Below, piece by piece: positions 48,331 through 56,748 of a stretch of DNA of 64,000 nucleotides. This DNA comes from CAJCJE01 sp963818685. Its GTDB lineage: Bacteria; Actinomycetota; Actinomycetes; Mycobacteriales; Pseudonocardiaceae. Position 1 is the first letter of the stretch; each line of letters begins with the position of its first letter. Both the position numbers and the translations under genes were made by a program. The notes under the pieces are model-generated. The model ran no database searches, was not told the origin of the DNA, and saw nothing but the letters and a program-made list of their open reading frames with translations. The stretch spans positions 558,001-622,000 of the forward strand of contig CAWFTJ010000008.1 of assembly GCA_963818685.1 (NCBI GenBank). The letters run 5' to 3'.

Positions 48331-48789
48331 ATGGTCAACACGACCTCAATCGATCAGCATCCGGACATCGTCGAGCTGCGTGCCCGCTACGAACGCACGG
48401 CGGAGACGCCGCAGGCACGCCTGTTGGAAGGCGGCACGTTCCTCGCCGGTCTCTACACCGCGATCTCCCCCTGGGTGATCACGTTCAACGATCGGACACC
48501 GATCACGGTGAACAACCTGATCATCGGTGTTGCGGTGGCGGTGCTCGCCCTCGGCCTGACGTCCGCCTACAGCAGGACACACAACCTGGCCTGGGTGACG
48601 CCGCTGCTCGGTGTGTGGACGATCATCGCCCAGTGGGTGATCCTCGCCGGTCCCGCGCCTGCGGGCGTCTGGATCAGCAACGTGATCGCCGGTGGCCTGA
48701 CGGTGTTGTTCGGCCTTGGCATGACCTTCTTGGAGGTAATGGGCGGCCGTCGGACCACGGCACCCGTGACATCGGCCGTTCGACGGTAG
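48331..48789 (+). CDS. SPW-repeat membrane protein
   Basis: A 152-residue protein with four transmembrane helices. The SPW motif is clear in the first repeat (GLYTAISPWVITF, about residues 47-59) and degenerate in the second (GVWTIIAQWVI). The family is common in actinobacteria and has no established function. GAGGAGG lies 9 nt before ATG 48,331. Confidence 0.87.
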   Translation: MVNTTSIDQHPDIVELRARYERTAETPQARLLEGGTFLAGLYTAISPWVITFNDRTPITVNNLIIGVAVAVLALGLTSAYSRTHNLAWVTPLLGVWTIIAQWVILAGPAPAGVWISNVIAGGLTVLFGLGMTFLEVMGGRRTTAPVTSAVRR

Positions 48790-48910
48790 TCCCGGTCGCG
48801 TTCGGCATGGCGGGTGCGCCCGCCATGCCGGCGGCGCGTGGAGGTCTAGCGCGGCCCGGTCCCGGTTATTCGCGACACACCAGAAAAACCCGAGCGGACG
48901 GTGACGAATC

Positions 48911-50713
48911 ATGGAACAGGTTTCGGATTTCGTACTCGACCGACTGCGCCAGTGGGGCGTGCACCGCGTGTACGGCTATCCCGGTGACGGGATCAACGGC
49001 ATGCTCGGCGCGTTCGATCGGGCCAGCGGCGACCCCGAGTTCATCCAGACCCGGCACGAGGAAATGGCCGCGTTCATGGCGTGCGCGCATGCCAAGTTCA
49101 CCGGCGAGGTCGGTTGTTGCGCCGCCACCTCGGGTCCGGGCGCTGTGCACCTGCTCAACGGGCTCTACGACGCCAAACTGGACCACCAGCCGGTGGTGGC
49201 CATCGTCGGCCAGCAGAAGCGGATCTCCCAGGGTGGGCACTACCAGCAGGAGATCGCGCTGGACAACCTGTTCGCGGACGTGTCGGAGTTCGTGCAGGTC
49301 TGCATGCATCCCGCGCAGGTGCGGCACGTGATCGATCGGGCGTTCAAGACGGCGCTGACCACCCGAGGCGTGGCCACCGTCATCATTCCCGAGGACGTTC
49401 AGGAGGAGTCCGCGCAGCCGGCACCGCCCAAGGAGCACGGCGCGATCTTCTCCGGCGTCGGCTGGAGCCAGCCGCGCATGCTGCCCAACCCGGACGAGCT
49501 GCGCAAGGCGGCCGAGATCCTCAACAGCGGCGAGCGGGTGGCCATGCTGATCGGCCAGGGCGCCGCCAAGGCCGAGGCCGAGGTGATCGAGGTCGCCGAA
49601 CTGCTCGGCGCCGGTGTCGCCAAGGCGCTGCTCGGCCGTCAGGTGCTGCCGGACGACCTGCCGTTCGTCACCGGTCCGATCGGCCTGCTCGGCTCGCAGC
49701 CAAGTGACGACATGGTGATGAACTGCGACACGCTGCTCGTGGTCGGCAGCAGCTTCCCGTACGCGGAATGGCTGCCGGACGAGGGCAAGGCCAGGGGCGT
49801 CGAGATCAACATCGACGGTCGGCTGATCGGCACCCGCTACCCCATGGAAGCGAACCTGGTCGGCGATTCCAAGGAGACGCTGCGCGAGCTGATCCCGCTG
49901 CTCAAACGCAAGACCGACCGCAGCTGGCGGGAGCGGATCGAGAAGAACGTGCGCACCTGGGAGCGGGTCCTGCAAGACCGCGCGGACCAGCACTTCAGCG
50001 GCAAGGTCAATCCGCAGGCGGTGGCCCACGAACTGTCGCCCCGGCTGCCGGACGACGTGATCGTGACCGCCGACTCCGGCTCGGCAACGAACTGGTGGGC
50101 GCGACACCTCAAGCTGCGCAGGGGGATGCAGGCCTCGCTGTCCGGCACGCTGGCCACCATGGGTCCCGGCGTTCCGTATGCGATCGGGGCTCGCTTCGCG
50201 TTCCCGAACCGGCCGGTCATCGCGTTCGTCGGCGACGGCGCGTTCCAGATGAACGGCATGAACGAGATGATCACCGTCAAGCGGTATCTTGACCGGCTCG
50301 GCGGCCGGCCGCCGTTCATCTTCTGTGTGTTCAACAACCAGGATCTCAACCAGGTGACCTGGGAACAGCGCGCCATGGGCGGCGACCCGAAGTTCATGGG
50401 CTCGCAGTACATCCCGGACGTGCCCTACGCGAAGTACGCGGAACTGCTCGGCCTGCGCGGCATCTACTGCGACGAGCCAGGCAAGGTCGGTGCGGCCTGG
50501 GACGAGGCCCTGGCCAGCGACCGACCCGTCGTGCTTGAGTTCAAGGTCGACGCCGAGGTCCCGCCGATTCCGCCGCACATCATGAGTTCGCAGGCGAAGA
50601 AGTCGGCCAAGGCCATCCTGCACGACCCGGAGAAGGTCGGTATCGGCGTCCGCGGCTTTCGACAGAAGCTGGTCGACTTCTACGAGAGGCTGCCCGGCCG
50701 TGACCAGGGCTGA
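48911..50713 (+). CDS. Thiamine-diphosphate-dependent enzyme (pyruvate oxidase/acetolactate synthase-like)
   Basis: A 600-residue enzyme with the three-domain POX/ALS layout. The N-terminal pyrimidine-binding domain has the catalytic Glu (HEEMAAFMA, residue 50/51), the middle domain is NAD/FAD-fold-like (ERVAMLIGQGAAKAEAEV), and the C-terminal domain has the ThDP/Mg motif GDGAFQMNG...NN (about 439-470). It resembles quinone-dependent pyruvate dehydrogenase or pyruvate oxidase more than acetolactate synthase, so oxidative decarboxylation of pyruvate or another 2-oxo acid is likely. The GTG start of the enolase gene lies inside its 3' end (14-nt overlap), so the two are co-translated. Confidence 0.88.
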   Translation: MEQVSDFVLDRLRQWGVHRVYGYPGDGINGMLGAFDRASGDPEFIQTRHEEMAAFMACAHAKFTGEVGCCAATSGPGAVHLLNGLYDAKLDHQPVVAIVGQQKRISQGGHYQQEIALDNLFADVSEFVQVCMHPAQVRHVIDRAFKTALTTRGVATVIIPEDVQEESAQPAPPKEHGAIFSGVGWSQPRMLPNPDELRKAAEILNSGERVAMLIGQGAAKAEAEVIEVAELLGAGVAKALLGRQVLPDDLPFVTGPIGLLGSQPSDDMVMNCDTLLVVGSSFPYAEWLPDEGKARGVEINIDGRLIGTRYPMEANLVGDSKETLRELIPLLKRKTDRSWRERIEKNVRTWERVLQDRADQHFSGKVNPQAVAHELSPRLPDDVIVTADSGSATNWWARHLKLRRGMQASLSGTLATMGPGVPYAIGARFAFPNRPVIAFVGDGAFQMNGMNEMITVKRYLDRLGGRPPFIFCVFNNQDLNQVTWEQRAMGGDPKFMGSQYIPDVPYAKYAELLGLRGIYCDEPGKVGAAWDEALASDRPVVLEFKVDAEVPPIPPHIMSSQAKKSAKAILHDPEKVGIGVRGFRQKLVDFYERLPGRDQG

Positions 50714-51842
50714 GCAGAGCCGGTCCTCGGCAGCGGTGGACGAAGTGCGGGTGCACGCGTTCACCGTGCCGACGGACGGCCCGGACGGGCAGGAGCAGGA
50801 CGGCACACTGGAATGGGACTCGACCACGATGGTGCTGGTCGAGGCGCGCGCCGAGGGCCGGGTCGGCATCGGCTACACCTACGGCGACGTGTCGACAGCG
50901 CACTTCATCGAGTCGAACCTGGTGTCGGTGGTGACCGGCGCGGACGCCTTCGGTCCAGGCAACTGCTGGAACCGGATGTACGCGGCCATCCGCAACGCCG
51001 GCCAGCCGGGTCTCGGGTCGATGGCGATCGCCGCAGTGGACATCGCGTTGTGGGATCTCAAGGCCCGCCTGCTCGGCGAGGCGCTGTACCGGGTACTGCC
51101 GGCCGCGCACGACCAGGTGCCGGTGTACGGCAGTGGCGGGTTCACCAACTACCCGCTCGACCGGCTCGTCGAGCAGTTGGCCGGCTGGGTCGAACAGGGC
51201 ATTCCGAGAGTGAAGCTGAAGACCTCGCGTGATCCGAGCGCAGACCCGGAGCGGCTACGGCAGGTCAGGGAGGCGATCGGTTCGCGGCCGGAGGTGTTCG
51301 TCGACGCCAACGGCGCGCTGAGCCGCAAGGAGGCGCTGTACTGGGCGCACCGGTTCGCCGACGAGTGGGACGTGCGCTGGTTCGAGGAACCGGTCAGCTC
51401 GCTGGACACCGAGGGCCTGCGGATGGTGCGGGAGCACGGGCCGAGCCGGTTGGAGATCGCGGCGGGCGAGTACGGCTATCTGCAACGGGACTTCCACACG
51501 CTGCTCGCCGAGCACGCGGTGGACTGTCTACAGGCGGACGTGACCCGCTGCGGCGGCATTACCGGGCTGTTGCAGGTCGGTGGCGCGGCAGCCGCGCACC
51601 AGGTCGACCTGTCCGCGCACTGCGCGCCTGCCGTGTCCGCGCACGCGTTCTGCGCCGTGCCGACCATGCGGCACCTTGAGTACTTCCACGACCACGTGCG
51701 GATCGAGCGGCTCGCCTTCGACGGCACCCTCGCCCCGAACGGTGGCGCGCTGCGGCCCGATCCGAACCGGCCGGGGCTCGGCCTCGACGTGTGCTGGGAC
51801 CGCATCGAGCGCTACCGCGTGCACGGCCAGGCTCGGGCCTGA
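50700..51842 (+). CDS. Enolase-superfamily enzyme (mandelate racemase/muconate lactonizing type)
   Basis: A 380-residue member of the mandelate racemase subgroup. The KxK motif (PRVKLKTS, about 170) supplies a catalytic Lys, metal ligands are in VDANGA (about 201), FEEPV (about 230) and AAGEYGY (about 257), and the catalytic His is probably in SAHCAP (about 305). It should abstract the alpha proton of a carboxylate, most often dehydrating a sugar acid; the substrate cannot be read from sequence. The GTG at 50,700 overlaps the upstream gene. The FAD/FeS oxidoreductase starts 45 nt downstream. Confidence 0.88.
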   Translation: MTRAEQSRSSAAVDEVRVHAFTVPTDGPDGQEQDGTLEWDSTTMVLVEARAEGRVGIGYTYGDVSTAHFIESNLVSVVTGADAFGPGNCWNRMYAAIRNAGQPGLGSMAIAAVDIALWDLKARLLGEALYRVLPAAHDQVPVYGSGGFTNYPLDRLVEQLAGWVEQGIPRVKLKTSRDPSADPERLRQVREAIGSRPEVFVDANGALSRKEALYWAHRFADEWDVRWFEEPVSSLDTEGLRMVREHGPSRLEIAAGEYGYLQRDFHTLLAEHAVDCLQADVTRCGGITGLLQVGGAAAAHQVDLSAHCAPAVSAHAFCAVPTMRHLEYFHDHVRIERLAFDGTLAPNGGALRPDPNRPGLGLDVCWDRIERYRVHGQARA

Positions 51843-51887
51843 ACCAGACACAAGCCCAGACACAAGCCATGGAAAGGAGCAAGGTCG

Positions 51888-54800
51888 ATGACGGGACGCA
51901 CGCGTGAGGTGCCGGCCAAGACCGATCCGGCGATCCCGGGCACGCCACGCGGGAGCGCCCGGATTCCCGTTGACCAGCTGGAGCGGGCGCTGCGGGAGGC
52001 GGTCGAGGGCGAGGTGCGCTTCGATCGGGGCACGCTCGCCATGTACGCCAACGACGCCTCCAACTACCGGCAGGTCCCCATCGGCGTCGTGGTCCCGAAA
52101 ACGCTGGACGACGTGGTCGCCACCCACCGGGTCTGCCACGAGTTCGGCGCGCCCATCCTCAACCGGGGTGGCGGGACCAGCCTGTCCGGCGAGACCGTCA
52201 ACTACGCCGTCGTCATCGACCACTCGAAGTACCTCACCGGCATCGGCGAACTGGACGTCGAACGCAAACTCGTGGTCAGCGAACCCGGCGTGATCAACGA
52301 GCAGCTGAACAAGCACACCGGCAAGCACAACCTGGTGTTCGGCCCGGACCCGTCCTCGCACTCCCGCTGCGTGATCGGTGGCAACATCGGCAACAACTCC
52401 TGCGGCATCCACTCCGTTCAGTCCCAGCTCTACGGGCCGGGCCCGCGCACATCAGACAACACGCACGCGCTGGAGATCGTCACCTACGACGGCGAGCGGT
52501 TCTGGGTGGGCAACAACGAGGAGGACAAGCTCGACGAGATCATCGCCATGGGCGGCCGCAAGGGCGAGATCTACGCCAGGCTGCGCGACCTGCGGGACCG
52601 CTACGCCGACGCGATCCGCGCCGGCTACCAGTCGGCGGAAACGGTGCCACGGCGCGTGTCCGGCTACAACCTCGACGAGCTGCTGCCCGAGCGCGGGTTC
52701 AACGTGGCGCGCTCGCTGGTCGGCACGGAAAGCACCTGCGTCACCGTGCTGCGCGCCGTGCTGATGCTCACCCCGGCGATGCTGCAACGCACCCTGGTCG
52801 TTGTCGGCTACGCCGAACTCGCCGGCGCGGCGGAGCACTGCACGGAAATCATCGAACGCTGGCGGCCGATCGGCCTCGAAGGACTCGACGAGGAACTGAT
52901 CAACAACCAGGAACAGCAGGCCAAGCACGTCAGTGACATCGAGGAGCTGCCCAAGGACGGGTCGCGCGCCTGGCTGCTCGTGCAGTTCGGCGCCGACTCG
53001 GCCGAGGAGTCCGTGCGCACCGCGCACGCGTTCCGGGACTGGCTGGTCAAGGCGAAGGGTTACGACGCCGAGCGGATCGTGATCGCGGAAAGCAAGCAGG
53101 AGGGCGGCAACAGCGAGGACATCTGGCAGATCAGGGAAGGCGGGCTCGGTTCGACCGCGTTCGCGCGCGGCGAGGACAACTGGCCGGGCTGGGAGGATTC
53201 GGCGGTGCCGCCGAACCGGATCGGCGAATACGTGGCGCGGCTGCGCGAACTGCTCGACAAGCACGGCCTTCGCGGCTCCATGTACGGCCACTTCGGGCAG
53301 GGTTGCATCCACTGCCGGCTCAGCTTCGACCTGCGCACCGCGAGCGGCATCGCCAACTACCGGGCGTTCATGGAGGAGGCGGCCGATCTCGTCGTTTCCT
53401 TCGGTGGCACGCTGTCCGGCGAGCACGGCGACGGGCAGCAGCGCGCCGAACTGCTCGACCGCCAGTACGGCCAGGAACTGATCGAGGCGATGCGCGAGTT
53501 CAAGCGCATCTGGGATCCGGACTGGAAGATGAACCCCGGTAAGGTGATCGACCCGTACCGGCTGGACGAGAACCTCAAGCTCGGCACCGACTACAACCCG
53601 CCGCGACCGGCGACCAAGTTCGCCTATCAGGAGGAACGCGGCGACTTCGCGCACGCGACGTTGCGCTGCGTCGGCGTCGGCAAGTGCCGCAATCCAGAAG
53701 GCGCACCCACGATGTGCCCGAGCTATCAGGTGACCAGGGAGGAGAAGCACTCCACCCGGGGCAGGGCTCGGCTGCTGTTCGAGATGCTGCGCGGCGACGT
53801 GATCAAGGACGGTTGGCAGTCCGAGGAGGTCGCCGACGCGCTCGACCTGTGCCTGGCCTGCAAGGGCTGCACCAACGACTGCCCGGTCAACGTGGACATC
53901 CCGACCTACAAGGCGGAGTTCCGCTACCACCACTACAAGTCCACGCGCCGGTGGCGGCCACGACACGCCTACGCGTTCGGCTTCATCGACAAGTGGGCCC
54001 GGCTCGCCTCCCGCGTACCCGAGTTGGCCAATGCCGCGACCCAGCTTCCGCTGGCCGACCGGATCGCCAAGTTCGTCGCCGGGATCGACCAGCGCAGGCC
54101 ACTGCCTGAGTTCGCACCCATGACGTTGCAGGAGTGGTTCAGGGAACGGGGCGGCACCGCGAACCCGAACGGGCGGCCGGTCGTGCTGTTCCCGGACACG
54201 TTCAACAACTACTTCCACACCGATGTCGGCGTCGCCTGCGTGACCGCGATCGAGGCGGCGGGCTGGCGGGTGATCATGCCCGATGCGCATGTGTGCTGCG
54301 GCAGGCCGCTCTACGACTACGGTTTCCTGGACAGCGCGCAACGCTACCTGCACCACGTGCTTGACGAGCTGCGTGAGCACGCGCGCGCGGACACGCCGAT
54401 CGTCGGCATGGAACCGAGCTGCCTCGCGGTGTTCAAGGACGAGTTGCGCAAAATGTTGCCGCACGACGATGACGCGGCCCGGCTGGCCCGCAATGCCTAC
54501 CATTTCGCGGAGTTCTTCGACACCTTCGACATCGCCCCGCCGAAGCTGTCCGGTCGCGCCCTGGTCTGGGGCCACTGCCACCACCGGGCGACCGGCGGTA
54601 TCCAGCCGGAGCAGCGGGTGTTGCGGAAGATGGGGCTGGACGCGCAGACGCTACAGGGCGGCTGTTGCGGCCTTGCCGGTTCGTGGGGTTTCGAGGCCGG
54701 CAAGTACCAGATCTCGATGGACTGCGGTGAGCAGAGCCTGCTGCCCGCAGTGCGCGACGCCGACGCGGACACGCTCGTGGTGGCCGACGGCTTCTCCTGC

Positions 54801-55019
54801 AAGACCCAGATCGCCGACGCCGACACCGGCCGGCACGCCCTGCACACCGCCCAGGTGATCGCCCTTGCGCACAACGCGCGCAACGGAGACGACGACGGCG
54901 GCCCGCCCAAGCGCCCGACTCCCCCGCCGCTGCGTCGGGTCGCTCGCACCGCGCTGCCGGCCACGGCGGCGACACTCGGCCTCGCCGCCGCCGTGGCCGT
55001 GTGGCGAGCGCGTCGCTGA
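51888..55019 (+). CDS. GlcD-GlcF fusion: FAD-binding and Fe-S oxidoreductase
   Basis: A 1,043-residue fusion. Residues about 45-215 form the FAD-binding PCMH domain (NRGGGTSLSGETVN; GGNIGNNSCGIHSVQSQLYG) and 216-560 the FAD-oxidase C-terminal domain (GTLSGEHGDGQQRAELLDRQ). Then come ferredoxin-type clusters (CVGVGKCRN near 593; CLACKGCTNDCPV near 654) and two CCG motifs (DAHVCCGRPLYDYGF near 802; GGCCGLAGSWGF near 925). Such proteins oxidise 2-hydroxy acids such as D-lactate or glycolate and pass electrons to quinone. The last 30 residues form a hydrophobic helix ending in RARR, a possible membrane anchor. ATG 51,888 follows GGAAAGGAG. Two hairpins after the stop end the operon. Confidence 0.92.
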   Translation: MTGRTREVPAKTDPAIPGTPRGSARIPVDQLERALREAVEGEVRFDRGTLAMYANDASNYRQVPIGVVVPKTLDDVVATHRVCHEFGAPILNRGGGTSLSGETVNYAVVIDHSKYLTGIGELDVERKLVVSEPGVINEQLNKHTGKHNLVFGPDPSSHSRCVIGGNIGNNSCGIHSVQSQLYGPGPRTSDNTHALEIVTYDGERFWVGNNEEDKLDEIIAMGGRKGEIYARLRDLRDRYADAIRAGYQSAETVPRRVSGYNLDELLPERGFNVARSLVGTESTCVTVLRAVLMLTPAMLQRTLVVVGYAELAGAAEHCTEIIERWRPIGLEGLDEELINNQEQQAKHVSDIEELPKDGSRAWLLVQFGADSAEESVRTAHAFRDWLVKAKGYDAERIVIAESKQEGGNSEDIWQIREGGLGSTAFARGEDNWPGWEDSAVPPNRIGEYVARLRELLDKHGLRGSMYGHFGQGCIHCRLSFDLRTASGIANYRAFMEEAADLVVSFGGTLSGEHGDGQQRAELLDRQYGQELIEAMREFKRIWDPDWKMNPGKVIDPYRLDENLKLGTDYNPPRPATKFAYQEERGDFAHATLRCVGVGKCRNPEGAPTMCPSYQVTREEKHSTRGRARLLFEMLRGDVIKDGWQSEEVADALDLCLACKGCTNDCPVNVDIPTYKAEFRYHHYKSTRRWRPRHAYAFGFIDKWARLASRVPELANAATQLPLADRIAKFVAGIDQRRPLPEFAPMTLQEWFRERGGTANPNGRPVVLFPDTFNNYFHTDVGVACVTAIEAAGWRVIMPDAHVCCGRPLYDYGFLDSAQRYLHHVLDELREHARADTPIVGMEPSCLAVFKDELRKMLPHDDDAARLARNAYHFAEFFDTFDIAPPKLSGRALVWGHCHHRATGGIQPEQRVLRKMGLDAQTLQGGCCGLAGSWGFEAGKYQISMDCGEQSLLPAVRDADADTLVVADGFSCKTQIADADTGRHALHTAQVIALAHNARNGDDDGGPPKRPTPPPLRRVARTALPATAATLGLAAAVAVWRARR

Positions 55020-55060
55020 GCCGCTGATCCGGTGCGGTTCGGGAGACCAGCGTGGCGAGG

Positions 55061-55110
55061 GGTGAGCGAGCCGGCCGGCCCGCCGCGAGTAGGCGGCCGG
55101 CTCGCTCACC
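55061..55110. terminator. 17-bp hairpin after the GlcD-GlcF gene
   Basis: GGTGAGCGAGCCGGCCG and its exact complement form a perfect 17-bp stem around a 16-nt loop, 42 nt after the stop. It is well placed to end the ThDP enzyme/enolase/oxidoreductase operon. Confidence 0.8.
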
Positions 55111-55115
55111 TGGTG

Positions 55116-55182
55116 GCGAGGGCCCGGCAGGGTGGGTGGGCCGAGCGGAGCGGGGGGTCAGCTCCGCCGTGCGGGCCCTCGC
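55116..55182. terminator. Second hairpin between convergent genes
   Basis: GCGAGGGCCCG (55,116-55,126) and its exact complement (55,172-55,182) flank a 45-nt loop just before the end of the convergent CHRD gene. It may be its terminator. Confidence 0.5.
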
Positions 55183-55195
55183 TGGCTGGTGACCG

Positions 55196-56287
55196 TCACC
55201 AGTGCGGCGGCGCGGGGGTGCTGGCCGACGGCGTGGTCGTCGGCTGCGACGGCCGGGTGGGCATCGTCGGCATCGTGGTGGTCGGCTTCATCGGCGTCGT
55301 GGTCGGCATGGTCGGCATGGTCGTGGTGGTGGGCATGGTCGTCGGGGTGGGCGGGACCATGAACAGTTGGCCGCGGACGGCACCGAGCGGGAACTTGGCC
55401 GTGGTCAGGTTGGTGTAGAACATGGCAGGATCGGCCTTGATCGCCGCGATCGTCCTGGCCGGCACGTTCATGGTCGTGCCGGCGACCGCGGTGATACCGG
55501 GTGCGAGGCCGTGCGGCGCGGCGAACAGGCTGGCCGCCGGGGCGCCGTTGACGCCGACCGCGCCCTGGTTGACCGTGAACGAGGTCGACGAGGAGGTCAG
55601 GCCGGTCCAGCTCACCGCGTAGCTGATGCTGGTGTTGCCGAACCCGAGGAACGCGGTCGCGTGCGCGTTGTTCGCGCCCACGGACACTTCCTGGCCGCCG
55701 CTGTTCAACGCGGCCAACGGGCCAACATGCATGATCCGCTCAAGGTCGACCGGCCCGATCCTGCGGAACTGCCCGCGAACCGCGCCATCGGGATGCTTGG
55801 CATCGTTCACGTTGAGATAGAACTGGCCGGGATTGTCGACCAACCGGGCCAGCATCCTTGTGTCGTTGACGGTCACCGAGCCGGCGACCGCGGTCAGTGT
55901 GTCCGGCATCGGCGCGGTCAGCATCGGCATGACCGCTCCCCCGGTCGTGCCTGACGCGCCCGCGTGCACCCGGACCAGCGTCGGCGCGCCGAGGTGGTGC
56001 CACGAGATCTCGAAAGCCACCTGGTTTCCCTTGATACGCAGCAGCTCCACCGCGTTCCCGTGCGGGTCGCCCATCGCGGAATGTGCCCTGGTCCGCTCGT
56101 TCGCGCCGTTGAGGTCGGCCTCAAGGTAGACGGTGTTCGACGAACCGGCCATGACGTCGGCCACCGAGGCGACCGTGCTCGGCGACGGAGCCGAGGGCTG
56201 CGAGGTCGTCATGGCGTAGGCCGTGCCGCCCGAGACGGCGGCGGCGGTGAGCACACCGATCACCATTGGGGTTTTACGTAAAACCAT
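55196..56287 (-). CDS. Secreted protein with two CHRD domains and Thr/Pro/Met-rich tail
   Basis: About 363 residues. The N-terminus has a signal peptide (VIGVLTAAAVSGGTAYA). Two CHRD domains follow: the first at about residues 50-185 (PDGAVRGQFRRIG near its end), the second at about 195-310 (PLGAVRGQLFM). CHRD domains occur in chordin and in many exported bacterial proteins; their function in bacteria is not settled. The last 50 residues are repeats of Pro, Thr and Met (TPTTMPTTTTMPTMPTTT). ATG 56,287 has GGGAAGG 6 nt upstream. The third codon is TTA, so expression may need the bldA tRNA. Confidence 0.87.
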   Translation of the reverse strand: MVLRKTPMVIGVLTAAAVSGGTAYAMTTSQPSAPSPSTVASVADVMAGSSNTVYLEADLNGANERTRAHSAMGDPHGNAVELLRIKGNQVAFEISWHHLGAPTLVRVHAGASGTTGGAVMPMLTAPMPDTLTAVAGSVTVNDTRMLARLVDNPGQFYLNVNDAKHPDGAVRGQFRRIGPVDLERIMHVGPLAALNSGGQEVSVGANNAHATAFLGFGNTSISYAVSWTGLTSSSTSFTVNQGAVGVNGAPAASLFAAPHGLAPGITAVAGTTMNVPARTIAAIKADPAMFYTNLTTAKFPLGAVRGQLFMVPPTPTTMPTTTTMPTMPTTTPMKPTTTMPTMPTRPSQPTTTPSASTPAPPHW

Positions 56288-56748
56288 TGTCAACCTTCCC
56301 GATCTTGGGTTGTGACATCGTCCCCCTGGCTATCAGGACGCGCACCTGCCGTCGAGGTTTATCGGGTCGTGATAACTACTTTAGGTCACATATCTACAAA
56401 TTATTCACGCGAATTCGGCACATGACGAAAGACGACAGCTGATCAGCGACGAGATCGTGCGCCCTCCGCGCCTCGGCCGGCGATACCGCCAACCGAGTGA
56501 CGCACCGTGCACAGCAAGTCGGTTCAATGCAGGAACCTCGCAGGTCAGACCCTCGCCTTCGACCAGCTACTCCATGCGGACCAGCCGAGTAACCCCGCGA
56601 GCCGCACCCGCCGATGACTCGTTAACGTCCACTCTTGACGGAGGTGCTAACTTGCTCGTTACCCACCCGAGATCACAGGAATATAGTTCCGTTATCGGAC
56701 TTCGTAAGCCCTTCCGTTATTCGCAACACGATTCGAGGAGCTCCGCTT
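56288..56748. other. 461-nt intergenic region between divergent secreted-protein genes
   Basis: No convincing gene is seen. The part at 56,330-56,430 is AT-rich compared with the rest of the window and should hold the CHRD gene promoter. Near the right gene there is TTGACG at 56,635-56,640 and a 9-bp direct repeat TTCCGTTAT at 56,687-56,695 and 56,712-56,720. No tRNA or hairpin pair was found. Confidence 0.6.

Noticed and set aside
56500..56560. tRNA-like piece (GGTTCAATGC) in the intergenic region
   Set aside because: A T-loop-like string is present but no acceptor stem, anticodon stem or correct spacing could be found.
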